Below, one piece after another: positions 8,489 through 16,139 of a DNA stretch of 64,000 nt. The DNA is from FEN-299 sp963717945. GTDB lineage: Bacteria; Acidobacteriota; Vicinamibacteria; Vicinamibacterales; Fen-181. Below the pieces are notes generated by a model. That model ran no database searches. It had not been told where the DNA came from and worked only from the letters and a program-made list of their open reading frames with translations. Position 1 is the stretch's first letter, and the number at the start of each line of letters is the position of its first letter. A program made the position numbers and the translations under genes. Where the stretch lies: positions 310,001 through 374,000 of the forward strand of contig CAVQXT010000006.1 in assembly GCA_963717945.1 (NCBI GenBank), read 5' to 3'.

Positions 8489-8533
8489 GCTGGGGGATCC
8501 TGGCGACAGGACCCGCCAGGCGCCAACCCCAGC
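8489..8533. terminator. Nested hairpin, possible bidirectional terminator
   Basis: Outer stem GCTGGGG (8489-8495) pairs with CCCCAGC (8527-8533). Inner stem CCTGGCG (8499-8505) pairs with CGCCAGG (8514-8520) over an 8-nt loop. Both stems are perfect 7-bp helices. It lies between convergent genes, without a T tract, so it may be a terminator or a structured RNA element. Confidence 0.4.
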
Positions 8534-8640
8534 CGCGGATTTGGGACGAGCGACAGCCGGGACGCGCCACGGCAGTCCGCGAGCGAGGCGCCCGGCCCCG
8601 TCGCCGACCGGGAATCGCGGTTACCGTGCTGGCTCGGCCC

Positions 8641-10359
8641 TCACTTCTCCGGCGGCTTCTCGCCGGGCTTGAGAATCTTCGTCTTGCCGAACCCGACCAG
8701 CTCCAGCCAGTCGCGCGGGTAGCCGACCGACTGCTCGCGGCCGTTCTCGGTGATGTAGCCGTCGTTGTACTTGGCGATCAGCACGTCTGAGAACTTCCAC
8801 CACTCCTCCACCGTCTTCTGCACCATCGTGTTGGTGTAGTCGGTGAGGTATTCCCGCGCCTTGGCCGGGTCCTGATCGTAGAGGGCTTTCGCCTTCTTCT
8901 CGACCTCCGCCTGCTGGTCGAAGAACCCCTTCTCGATCGCGTCGCCGCGGCCGCGGATGTCCTTGAACATCGCGTTCCAGCGCAGGTTGGCCCAGTTGCT
9001 GACGAAGTCGAACGCCCACCACGCCGACTTCCGGTCAACGGCCGCGCGCGAGCCGATCTCCACCGACTCGGGCAGCTTCGTCGCGCCGGCGTAGAGCGGC
9101 ATGTAGACCGACGTCTTCGGGTCGTCCTCGGCGAACCAGACCAGGCCGCCGATCCAGGCGGGCAGCCAGCCGCGGCTCTGGATGACGGTGGCGTAGGAGC
9201 ACCGGAAGATCGAGATCGGCCGCTCCCACCCCATGTAGCCCTCCGCCGGCCGCATCCCGGTGCCGAAGCGGTTCGGGTTGCCGAACGGCCCGGCCGCCGG
9301 CCCCTTGGTCATGTCGAACTCGGTCCCCTCGTAGGAGTCGCGGTGCAGCTTCATCAGGTCCTGCGGCGTCACCTTGCGGTCGGGCTTGACCGAGAACGGC
9401 AGCTCGAGCTCCCACGGGTCGAGGTGGGCGGAAGGCGCCAGCGTGCTGAGCACGCGCCATTCGCGGCGGGTGCTGCCGAGCGACGGCGCGGTGTCGAACA
9501 CGTGGCGGAACACGAACGGCTCGCCCGGCTTCCACAGCCCCAGCTCCTCGGCCACCTTCTGCATCGTCGCCGAGCCCATGGCGCTCGCGGGGTCCTTCAG
9601 GTCGAGCGTCGTGATCCGCGAGTGGTTGGCGCTGACGCCCACCTCGCCGTCGGGGATCCGCTTGGCGCCCCACACCGCCCCCTTCTCAATCGGTCCCGCG
9701 CCGAAGATCTCGAACTGCCAGGCCTCCTTCGGGTCGATGACGGTCAGGCACTCGCCGCCGTCGCCGTAGCCGTACTTCTCGGCCAGCTCGCCCATGATCT
9801 TGATCGCCTCGCGCGCCGTGGACGCCCGCTCGAGCGCGACGCGTTCGAGCTCCATGATGTCGAAGAGCCCCTCGTCGTTGAACAGCTCGCGGCGCCCGCT
9901 GATCGTCGTCTCGCCGATGCCCACCTGCTTCTCGTTCATGAACGAGTAGGCGGCGTCGTAGCGGGTGAGGGTCTGCTCGACCTCGGGGATTTCGCCGACC
10001 TTTTTCGCCTGCGGCCGATCCTGGCCGAAGCCGCCGCCTTTCATGATCGGGCGCATCGCGCCCCTGGGGAATTTCTGTCCCGGCACGACGCGGATCTGGA
10101 ACTCGTAGTGGCCGTCGCACGAGTGGGTGGTCATCGTGCCGCCGTCGATCGAGGCGTCCTTGCCCACCGGGATCGACGTGCAGTGGTCGCACAGGTCGGC
10201 GACGTCGGTGCCGGGGGGCAGCAGCTCCGGCCGCAGGCAGACCTTCGCCATCGAGCTGCCCATGGCTCTCGAAGGTTCCTGCGGCTGCTGGCCGCCGGTG
10301 AACACGAACGCGGACAGCAGCAGGACGAACGACGCGACAAGGACGCTTTTCGGTTTCAT
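8641..10359 (-). CDS. Secreted C69-family dipeptidase
   Basis: 572 aa from the ATG at 10359, which has GAGAGGG at proper distance (a GTG two codons upstream is too close to it). A signal peptide covers residues 1-22. The C69 signature CTSIPVGKDASIDGGTM begins at Cys60, which would become the N-terminal nucleophile after propeptide cleavage as in other Ntn hydrolases. The rest follows the peptidase U34/C69 pattern (MTTHSCDGHYEF, SANHSRI). It probably hydrolyses dipeptides in the periplasm. It is the last gene of a five-gene cluster with an M14-like enzyme and a permease. Confidence 0.93.
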   Translation of the reverse strand: MKPKSVLVASFVLLLSAFVFTGGQQPQEPSRAMGSSMAKVCLRPELLPPGTDVADLCDHCTSIPVGKDASIDGGTMTTHSCDGHYEFQIRVVPGQKFPRGAMRPIMKGGGFGQDRPQAKKVGEIPEVEQTLTRYDAAYSFMNEKQVGIGETTISGRRELFNDEGLFDIMELERVALERASTAREAIKIMGELAEKYGYGDGGECLTVIDPKEAWQFEIFGAGPIEKGAVWGAKRIPDGEVGVSANHSRITTLDLKDPASAMGSATMQKVAEELGLWKPGEPFVFRHVFDTAPSLGSTRREWRVLSTLAPSAHLDPWELELPFSVKPDRKVTPQDLMKLHRDSYEGTEFDMTKGPAAGPFGNPNRFGTGMRPAEGYMGWERPISIFRCSYATVIQSRGWLPAWIGGLVWFAEDDPKTSVYMPLYAGATKLPESVEIGSRAAVDRKSAWWAFDFVSNWANLRWNAMFKDIRGRGDAIEKGFFDQQAEVEKKAKALYDQDPAKAREYLTDYTNTMVQKTVEEWWKFSDVLIAKYNDGYITENGREQSVGYPRDWLELVGFGKTKILKPGEKPPEK

Positions 10360-10380
10360 CGTCACCCTCTCGAAGACACG

Positions 10381-11544
10381 CTATTCGTAGACCACCCGAC
10401 CCGCCGCCTTCGCCGGATCGTGCAAGTAGTGCCCGACGCCGCTTGCGATCAGTTCCTTGTATCGAGGCACACCGGATATCACCAGCAGCTTGTCCGGGTG
10501 GTCCTCGCCCCACGTCTCCGCGATCTGGAGCAGCGTGGAGGTGTGGCGGCCGACGCGCACCGCGATCGGCCACCCCTTTTCGTCGATCTTCTCGAACAGC
10601 AGCCCGTGCTGCCCGGCCTTGACGACGAACTCGTCCCGGCCGGTGAGCAGCTGCTCGCGCGAGGTGATGCCGCGCGTCGCGTCGAGGAACGGCTCGGGCG
10701 CCTCGGCCAGCAGCGACACGGCCGGCGAGAAGTCGCCAATCTCGCGGTGCGAGAGCCCGTGCAGCGTTCGGGGCGAGAACTCGGTGCCGATCTTGAAGCC
10801 CTCCATGTCGGTCAGCGTCATCGAGACCAGGGCCGCCATGTCCTGCCCGCGCTGGTGCGTGACGATGGTGCTGATGACCGGGTACTGCAGCTCCGCCTCG
10901 TGCAGGTCGAGCTCGATGTCCACCTTCTCGCGCTTGATCATCTCCATCAGCGCGTAGGCGGTCTGCTCGGTCAGCGTCCCGTTGGCCCGCCCCGGCCACA
11001 CCCGGTTCACGTTGCGGATGTCCACGTAAGCCAGTTGCTGGCCGCTCGGGTAGTGGAAGTACACCTCGGGGTCCGGCCACTGGTCGAGCGGGTTGGTGAA
11101 CCGATCGCCCATCCGGAAGGTGCGCGATCCGAAGTCGGTCGGGATCGAGAAGTCCGGCGGGTAGGCGCCGCCCAGCCGCGTCACCGTCGTCGCGCTCCGG
11201 TTGGTCGAGAGCACGACGATGAGCCTCCCCTTCTGGACGACGGCGTTCTCGGCGAGGATCCACGCGACCAGGCGGCCTGCCGGCTCTTCGGGGTGCGAGC
11301 CGCCGAGCACGAGCATCGTCGCGCCGGGCTCCTTCCCGTCGAGGAAGTAGATGTTGCAGTCGTTCGCCGTCCCGCGCAGCGGCTCGAACCAGGTCGAGAG
11401 CGGCTTCACCGCCGTGACGCCGGGGCCGAGCACGACCGGCTCCCTCAGCCGGCGGCTCTCGTAGAAGCTGGCGCCGGAGGTGGCGAGCAGCACGAGGCCG
11501 AGCGTGATGACGACGAGTTTCTGCGCCAGGAGGCGTCCGTTCAT
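10381..11544 (-). CDS. M14-like succinylglutamate desuccinylase/aspartoacylase family protein
   Basis: 387 aa with an N-terminal membrane anchor or uncleaved signal (residues 8-28). Zinc ligands typical of the family are visible: HPEE (His84, Glu87) and the later His in ELDLHEAE. NVNRVWPG corresponds to the substrate-binding Asn-Arg of M14 enzymes. The family removes acyl or amino-acid moieties from N-acyl amino acids or peptides. The anchor places it outside the inner membrane. GAGGTGA precedes the ATG. It is 9 bp downstream of the 50-aa gene and 15 bp upstream of the C69 region. Confidence 0.82.
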   Translation of the reverse strand: MNGRLLAQKLVVITLGLVLLATSGASFYESRRLREPVVLGPGVTAVKPLSTWFEPLRGTANDCNIYFLDGKEPGATMLVLGGSHPEEPAGRLVAWILAENAVVQKGRLIVVLSTNRSATTVTRLGGAYPPDFSIPTDFGSRTFRMGDRFTNPLDQWPDPEVYFHYPSGQQLAYVDIRNVNRVWPGRANGTLTEQTAYALMEMIKREKVDIELDLHEAELQYPVISTIVTHQRGQDMAALVSMTLTDMEGFKIGTEFSPRTLHGLSHREIGDFSPAVSLLAEAPEPFLDATRGITSREQLLTGRDEFVVKAGQHGLLFEKIDEKGWPIAVRVGRHTSTLLQIAETWGEDHPDKLLVISGVPRYKELIASGVGHYLHDPAKAAGRVVYE

Positions 11545-11553
11545 CGCGTCACC

Positions 11554-11706
11554 TCACTTGAGCCGCAGCAGCCGGAGCAGGAAGGGCAGCAGCACGAGCA
11601 CGTACAGCACGTCGCGCTCCCACTTCCTGGACTTCAGCAGGTTCACCACGAGCAGCAACGAGATGAACGCCACCAGGGCGTAGTAGAGCAAGGTGACAAT
11701 GGACAT
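11554..11706 (-). CDS. 50-aa two-helix membrane protein
   Basis: A short open frame beginning MSIVTLLYYA and ending LRLLRLK, with two hydrophobic helices (about residues 3-23 and 33-47) joined by the basic turn LKSRKWERD. By the positive-inside rule the loop would be cytoplasmic. It lies 9 bp upstream of the M14-like gene on the same strand, and its stop is next to that gene's ribosome-binding site. Codon use is coding-like (G/C at third positions). I recognise no family. It may be a small accessory subunit, for instance the missing small subunit of the neighbouring TRAP-type permease, but it is far shorter than DctQ. Confidence 0.65.
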   Translation of the reverse strand: MSIVTLLYYALVAFISLLLVVNLLKSRKWERDVLYVLVLLPFLLRLLRLK

Positions 11707-11733
11707 AGCACTTGCGATCTGCCAACCGGCGTA

Positions 11734-11832
11734 GTGGTCAGTTGTCAGTTGTCAGTTGTCAGTCCGTCACGGTTGACACACTGGCCACTGGCAACTGGCC
11801 ACTGACAACTGGCAACTGGCAACTGGCAACTA
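11734..11832. repeat. Two-armed heptamer element with 17-bp core (type locus)
   Basis: Left arm: GTGGTCA then three GTTGTCA words (11734-11761) plus GT. Core: CCGTCACGGTTGACACA (11764-11780). Right arm: seven words of the type CTG-R-C-M-A (CTGGCCA, CTGGCAA, CTGACAA; 11781-11829) then CTA. The left-arm words are reverse complements of the right-arm type, so the element can fold into a long imperfect hairpin with the core in the loop. Confidence 0.9.
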
Positions 11833-11867
11833 CATCGCACGGCTCGCCGCCATGACCGGGATATCGG

Positions 11868-13160
11868 CTAGATTCCGGTCAGGAAGGCGAGTTTCTTCGA
11901 GTAGACCACCATCAGCGTCCCCACGACGATGATGAACAGCGCCGGCACGAGGCAGGCTCGGAGAAACTGGCCGTACGTCCCCTTGTGCCCGACGACATCC
12001 ACCGTCAGCCGGCCGATGATGGCCGTCGGCGGCAAGGCGTCACCGAGCGGCCAGATGATGCTCATCCCCGCGAGGGCGACGATCGGGTCGAGCCCGCGGT
12101 TGTTGAACAGCAGGACGAGCGGCACGCCGATGACCGGCGCCGCGCCCCACATCAGCACCGCCTCCGACGCGGGCAGCACGAGGAAGAGCGTCGCGTAGAC
12201 CACCCAGATCGGCAGCGTCACCGCGGCCACGGCGAGCAGCCCCCGGGCGCCCGTCAGCGTCATCACCTCCACGAGGATTCCCGCGCAGGTCAGCGTGGCC
12301 AGCAGCGGCAGCAGCTGGTCCACCGTCTCGCGCGCGATCCGGAACACCTGCAGGCGAACCGGCGATACGAGGTACGACACGACCGCGGCGGCGGCGAACA
12401 TCAGCGGGAGGCCGACGATCGGCGTCGAGAACGGCCACTCCCGGCCCATGAACACAAGCCCGCCGAAGACCGCGAACGGCAGCAGGACGCGCCACCACGA
12501 CATCCCGGCCGGCGGCACCGGCAGCTCCTCGAGCGCCTTCGTCACGTCGGCGCTCTCTCCCTTCCAGCCGAGGTAGAAGCTGGTGAAGAGCCCCGCCACG
12601 AGGCACGGCAGCATGAGCGGCCAGAAGAAGCCGACGTAGGGCATGTTGACGCCGGCCGCCGTCATCATCGCCCACAGGCTGACCGGCGGCGCCGCCGCGC
12701 TCAGCCCGGCGTTGACGAAGATGAGCGCGGCCGCCCGGTGCCTCGGAATGCCCATCGCGTTCAGCACGACGGCGACCAGCGCGCCGGTCACGAGCACCGT
12801 CACGCTGCCCGCACCGGTCAGCGCGCCCGGCACCAGCAACAGCACCGTCAGCAGCACCAGCAGCAGCGCGCGGCTGCGGTGGAAGCGCCGCAGGATCGAC
12901 CGCACGACGAACGCCACCCCTCCCGATTCCTTCAGGAGGTTCATGAAGAGCGTGGCCGTGACGAAGATGAGATTGATGTCGAGGTAGGTGGCGGCCCCCT
13001 CGGCGATGTGCCGGGCCGGGAAGCCAAAGCCGGCGACGAGCGCGCCGCCCACAGCGGCGCCGAACATCGCCAGCTCGGTCGTCAGGCGCAACGCCCGGAT
13101 GAGGACGTAGACGGCCACCATCGTGGCCAGCACCATGCCGGCCTGCGCAAACATGTTCAC
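11868..13160 (-). CDS. TRAP/DctM-like large permease (ion-transporter superfamily)
   Basis: 430 aa with about 11-12 hydrophobic segments and almost no hydrophilic domain. The glycine/threonine-rich hairpin GALTGAGSVTVLVTGALVAV and the later re-entrant-like IWPLGDALPPTAIIGR correspond to the two inverted-repeat signature loops of DctM-type permeases. Such proteins move organic anions (dicarboxylates, amino acids) with sodium or protons. No classical DctP or DctQ gene is adjacent; the DUF6305-like secreted protein upstream could play the binding role. The GTG start is chosen because AGGAG lies 8 nt upstream, overlapping the preceding stop. Confidence 0.8.
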   Translation of the reverse strand: MNMFAQAGMVLATMVAVYVLIRALRLTTELAMFGAAVGGALVAGFGFPARHIAEGAATYLDINLIFVTATLFMNLLKESGGVAFVVRSILRRFHRSRALLLVLLTVLLLVPGALTGAGSVTVLVTGALVAVVLNAMGIPRHRAAALIFVNAGLSAAAPPVSLWAMMTAAGVNMPYVGFFWPLMLPCLVAGLFTSFYLGWKGESADVTKALEELPVPPAGMSWWRVLLPFAVFGGLVFMGREWPFSTPIVGLPLMFAAAAVVSYLVSPVRLQVFRIARETVDQLLPLLATLTCAGILVEVMTLTGARGLLAVAAVTLPIWVVYATLFLVLPASEAVLMWGAAPVIGVPLVLLFNNRGLDPIVALAGMSIIWPLGDALPPTAIIGRLTVDVVGHKGTYGQFLRACLVPALFIIVVGTLMVVYSKKLAFLTGI

Positions 13161-13170
13161 GGGCCGGCTC

Positions 13171-13803
13171 CTACTTGCCGAACACGTCCTTGATCACGCC
13201 GCTCAGATCGAGGCTCTTCGCGTAGAACACCACCGGGATGGTGAACTTCTTCCCGAGCGTCGTGAACCGGCCGTCCTCGTCGCCGTCCTTGCGGACGATG
13301 AGGAACTTCGCCTTCGGGCAGACGGCGTCGATCGACATCTCGTCGGAGTTGTCGCCCGGCGCGGCGTTCTTGGCGCGGCGCTCCATCCCCTCGACGTGCG
13401 CGCCGATGACGGTGATCCCCCGCTTCTTCGCTTCCGCGATCAGCGCGCCCGCGCGGGCCAGTTCGTCGTCGATCGAGACGCCGGCGCCGCCCATCCCCTT
13501 CAGGCTGCTGCCGGTGACGATGATGAGCGTCTTGTAGGGCTTGGCGCCGAGGTTCTTCACCGTGCCGGTTTCCTTGAGGTCGTAGTCGATCTGCAGGCGG
13601 CGCAAGAACACGCCGACCGTCACCGCGCCCGGGCTCTGCCCGCACGAGGTGAGGAAGACCGGCGCCTGCGCCTTCGGCGCGGCCGCGGGCGCGGGCGCGA
13701 CGGGAGCGGCGGCCGGCTTCGCCTGGGCGAACAGCGGCGATGCACCGACGACAACAAGAAGCGCCAGGACGATGAGCGCCCGCGCTCCGAAACGACGGAT
13801 CAT
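13171..13803 (-). CDS. Secreted DUF6305-like protein
   Basis: 210 aa with a cleavable signal peptide (to about residue 26), an Ala/Pro-rich linker, and an alpha/beta domain beginning PVFLTSCGQSPGAVTVGVFL. Later strands read TLIIVTGSSLKGMGGAG and GITVIGAHVEGM, suggesting a Rossmann-like fold that could bind a small ligand. I associate the FLTSxGQSPGA opening with DUF6305, without certainty. GGAGG precedes the ATG. It is the first gene of the cluster running down to the C69 dipeptidase and may be the periplasmic partner of the permease. Confidence 0.6.
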   Translation of the reverse strand: MIRRFGARALIVLALLVVVGASPLFAQAKPAAAPVAPAPAAAPKAQAPVFLTSCGQSPGAVTVGVFLRRLQIDYDLKETGTVKNLGAKPYKTLIIVTGSSLKGMGGAGVSIDDELARAGALIAEAKKRGITVIGAHVEGMERRAKNAAPGDNSDEMSIDAVCPKAKFLIVRKDGDEDGRFTTLGKKFTIPVVFYAKSLDLSGVIKDVFGK

Positions 13804-13868
13804 GGCGAAACCTCCAGCGGGAGAACCGTGGCGGGGGCGTCGCGAAGGATATCAGATCTGCAGCGGAT

Positions 13869-15545
13869 CTACAGCCGCCCCGAGCGCAGGATCCCGACGG
13901 CCAGCCAGAGGCCGAGCACGGCGGCGGCGACGAAGCCGACCAGGCCGAGAACCGGCAGGCCGAACAGGGTGGGACCGGCCCCGCGCTGGAGGATGAACGA
14001 CGAGCTGAGGATGAGCGCCGCGATCACGACGGCGAAGCTCAGGCGATTGCTCGCCCGGTCCATCACCTGGACGAGGTGCTCGAGGTTCCGGTGGACGAAC
14101 TGGATCTGGAAGCGGTCGCCCCTCGCCTTGGCCACGATCTCCATCAGGTCGCGCGGCAGCGCCTGGAGCGCCTCGGCCACGTCGCGCCCGGTCTCCGACG
14201 CGCGCGAGGCCAGGGCTGACGGCGTCAGCCGGTCGCGGAAGATGTCGGCGATGACCGGGCGCGCGTGCGCCACCATGTTGAACGAGGGGTCGAGGCGGCG
14301 GCACACTCCCTCCACGGTGACGAAGGACCTGGCGAGCAGCATCAGGTCCACCGGGAACTGCAGCCGGTGCCGCCGCATGACGGCCAGCGAGTCCTGCAGC
14401 AGGTTCGCCAGCGACAGGTCGCGCAGCACGCTGCCCGCGTAGCTGTCGATCAGGTCCGCCAGGTCGCGACGCAGTTGCCCGTCGTCGACGGCGTGCAGCG
14501 GGCGTCCGAAGGCCAGGATGGCGGCGGCCAGCCGCTCCGTGTCCTCGCGCACGATCGCGTCCACCATGCGTGCCAGCGCGTCGCGCAGCCGCCGGTCGAG
14601 ACGGCCCACGCTGCCGAAGTCGAGCAGGCAGACGACGTTGCCGGGGAGGATGAAGATGTTGGCCGGGTGGGGGTCGGCGTGGAAGAGACCGTCGCGCAGC
14701 ACCTGCTTCAGGAGCAGCGTCCCCGCGCGCGAGGCCACGACGCCAGGGTCGAAGGCGAGCGGCCCGCCCGGCACGTCCAGGGGTTTCGCCCCGTTTATGT
14801 ACTCCATCGTGAGGACGCCGGTGGTGGTCGCCGGCCAGTGCACGCGCGGAAGGCGAACGGTGGGATCGCCCTCGAAATTGCGGGCGAAGCGCTCGATGGT
14901 GCGCCCCTCGCGGGCGCAGTCCAGCTCGCGGCGAATGAGGCGCGCGAACTCGGCCACGAGCAGCGCCGGCTGGTAGAGGTCGGCGTCGGGCAGGTAGCGC
15001 TCGGCGAGGCGCGCGATCAGGCCGAGGACCGCGAGGTCCCGCTCGATGACCACGTCGATGCCCGGCCGCCGCACCTTGACGGCGACCTCGTCGCCGCCGA
15101 GCAGCCGGGCCCGGTGCACCTGCGCGATCGACGCCGCCGCGACCGGCGCGCGGTCGAACTCGGCGAACACCTGGCCGAGCGGAACACCCAGGTTCCGCTC
15201 CACGGCCTCCTCCGCCACGCCCGGCGGCAACGAGGGCACCATGTCCTGGAGGCGGGCCAGTTCGGCGACCAGGTCGGCCGGCAGCAGGTCGGAGCGAATG
15301 CTGAGGGCCTGGCCGAACTTGATGAAGGTGGGGCCGAGCTCCTCGAGCGCCTGGCGGAAGCGCTGGGCGCCCGTGCCGGCCGGTGCGGCCCGGCGCCGCC
15401 ACGGGAGCAACCGGCGGCCGAAGGCCACCGTGCGTTCGAGCTTCAGCCGCGCCACGACGTCCGGGAAGCCGTACTTCACCAGGACGGTGGTGATCTCCCG
15501 AAGCCGGCGCCACTGCTGCGCCGGCAGCGTCACAGGCCTAGGCAT
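13869..15545 (-). CDS. ABC1/UbiB-family atypical kinase
   Basis: 558 aa from the ATG at 15545; an upstream TTG would only add translated repeat sequence. Family features in order: the KxGQ motif in FIKFGQALSIRSDLLP, the A-rich loop AAASIAQVHRA, the Lys in DEVAVKVRRPGI, DGLFHADPHPANIF as catalytic loop, and LLDFGSVGRL as metal-binding DFG. Two C-terminal membrane helices end the protein. UbiB proteins are ATPases needed for quinone synthesis and lipid trafficking. It follows a phasin-like gene, separated by a heptamer repeat. Confidence 0.92.
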   Translation of the reverse strand: MPRPVTLPAQQWRRLREITTVLVKYGFPDVVARLKLERTVAFGRRLLPWRRRAAPAGTGAQRFRQALEELGPTFIKFGQALSIRSDLLPADLVAELARLQDMVPSLPPGVAEEAVERNLGVPLGQVFAEFDRAPVAAASIAQVHRARLLGGDEVAVKVRRPGIDVVIERDLAVLGLIARLAERYLPDADLYQPALLVAEFARLIRRELDCAREGRTIERFARNFEGDPTVRLPRVHWPATTTGVLTMEYINGAKPLDVPGGPLAFDPGVVASRAGTLLLKQVLRDGLFHADPHPANIFILPGNVVCLLDFGSVGRLDRRLRDALARMVDAIVREDTERLAAAILAFGRPLHAVDDGQLRRDLADLIDSYAGSVLRDLSLANLLQDSLAVMRRHRLQFPVDLMLLARSFVTVEGVCRRLDPSFNMVAHARPVIADIFRDRLTPSALASRASETGRDVAEALQALPRDLMEIVAKARGDRFQIQFVHRNLEHLVQVMDRASNRLSFAVVIAALILSSSFILQRGAGPTLFGLPVLGLVGFVAAAVLGLWLAVGILRSGRL

Positions 15546-15550
15546 AGGGA

Positions 15551-15636
15551 GGCTCAGGGCTCGAGCCAAGAGGCTCAAGGCTCAGGGCCCAGGGCTCAAG
15601 CCCAAGGGCCCAAACTCGGAACCCAGAACTCAAGCC
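15551..15636. repeat. Long one-directional heptamer array (about 12 words)
   Basis: Consecutive 7-bp words such as GGCTCAG, GGCTCGA, GGCTCAA, GGCCCAG, GCCCAAG, GGCCCAA, ACCCAGA and ACTCAAG run through the phasin/UbiB intergenic space and into the phasin stop region. No core or opposing arm is visible. Confidence 0.8.
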
Positions 15637-15932
15637 CTGTCCGTGAGTTTCGCCTCGAGCTCGGCGATCTTCGCCTTGAGCGCGTCGATCTCGGCCTGCC
15701 GGGGAATCCCGACCTTGGCGAACGCGCGGTGCACGGCCTGCTCGATGTCCTTCTGCAGGTGCTCCCGCTGCTCGGCCGCCCGCTTCGACCAGGACGCGAT
15801 CATCTCCCTGGCGTCCTTCTCGCTCAGCTCGCCGCGCGCGACGAGATCGGCGAAGAAGGCCTTGGCCTTCTCCTCGGTCATGTCGAGCGCCCCAAGGCCG
15901 GCCAGCAGCATCTTGCGCAGCGTGTCAATCAT
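15630..15932 (-). CDS. Phasin-like small coiled-coil protein
   Basis: 100 aa, soluble, almost entirely helical. The N-terminus MIDTLRKMLLAGLGALDMTEEKAKAFFADLVARGE matches the start of the poly(hydroxyalkanoate) granule-associated (phasin) superfamily. The C-terminus EIDALKAKIAELEAKL is a short leucine-zipper coiled coil that would support oligomerisation. No PHA synthase gene is in the window, so granule binding is not supported by context. It is co-oriented with the UbiB-type gene. Confidence 0.75.
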   Translation of the reverse strand: MIDTLRKMLLAGLGALDMTEEKAKAFFADLVARGELSEKDAREMIASWSKRAAEQREHLQKDIEQAVHRAFAKVGIPRQAEIDALKAKIAELEAKLTDRA

Positions 15933-15982
15933 GGTCGCCCCCCAGGTGCGTGGTGGTGTGATTACAGACTACCACCACGCCG

Positions 15983-16130
15983 GCTTGCGGCTCACGCCTT
16001 ACGCCTTGCGCCTTGCGACCGCGCCGAGCGAGGCTACGGGCTACTGGCTTCGGGCGACAGGCTCTGGGTCAGTCCAGCGTGACACGCGTAACACCGCCAG
16101 AAGCCCGTGGCCTGTAGCCCGTAGCCCCGA
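15983..16130. repeat. Two-armed heptamer element with 17-bp core
   Basis: A leading array of ACGCCTT and GCGCCTT words (15993-16015) is followed by the left arm GGCTACG, GGCTACT, GGCTTCG, GGCGACA, GGCTCTG (16032-16066). The core GTGACACGCGTAACACC is at 16079-16095. The right arm is GCCAGAA, GCCCGTG, GCCTGTA, GCCCGTA, GCCCCGA (16096-16130). The arms are complementary in type. Confidence 0.88.
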
Positions 16131-16139
16131 AGGCGAGCT

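Larger units (their letters stand above)
8165..8640. other. Non-coding region between two convergent genes
   Basis: 476 bp between the 3' ends of the PIG-L and C69 genes. It holds one REP-like palindrome (8323-8344) and one nested hairpin (8489-8533). The open frames across it have no start signal or recognisable protein. No tRNA-like fold was found by eye. Confidence 0.7.

Noticed and set aside
8262..8672. Overlapping short frames on both strands in the convergent region.
   Set aside because: Composition follows the REP palindrome and the hairpin; there is no ribosome-binding site and no recognisable protein.
11734..11832. CRISPR array.
   Set aside because: The repeat unit is 7 bp without unique spacers, and no cas gene is present.
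15546..15578. An 11-residue N-terminal extension of the UbiB-type protein.
   Set aside because: It needs a TTG start and consists of translated heptamer words; the ATG at 15545 is more likely.
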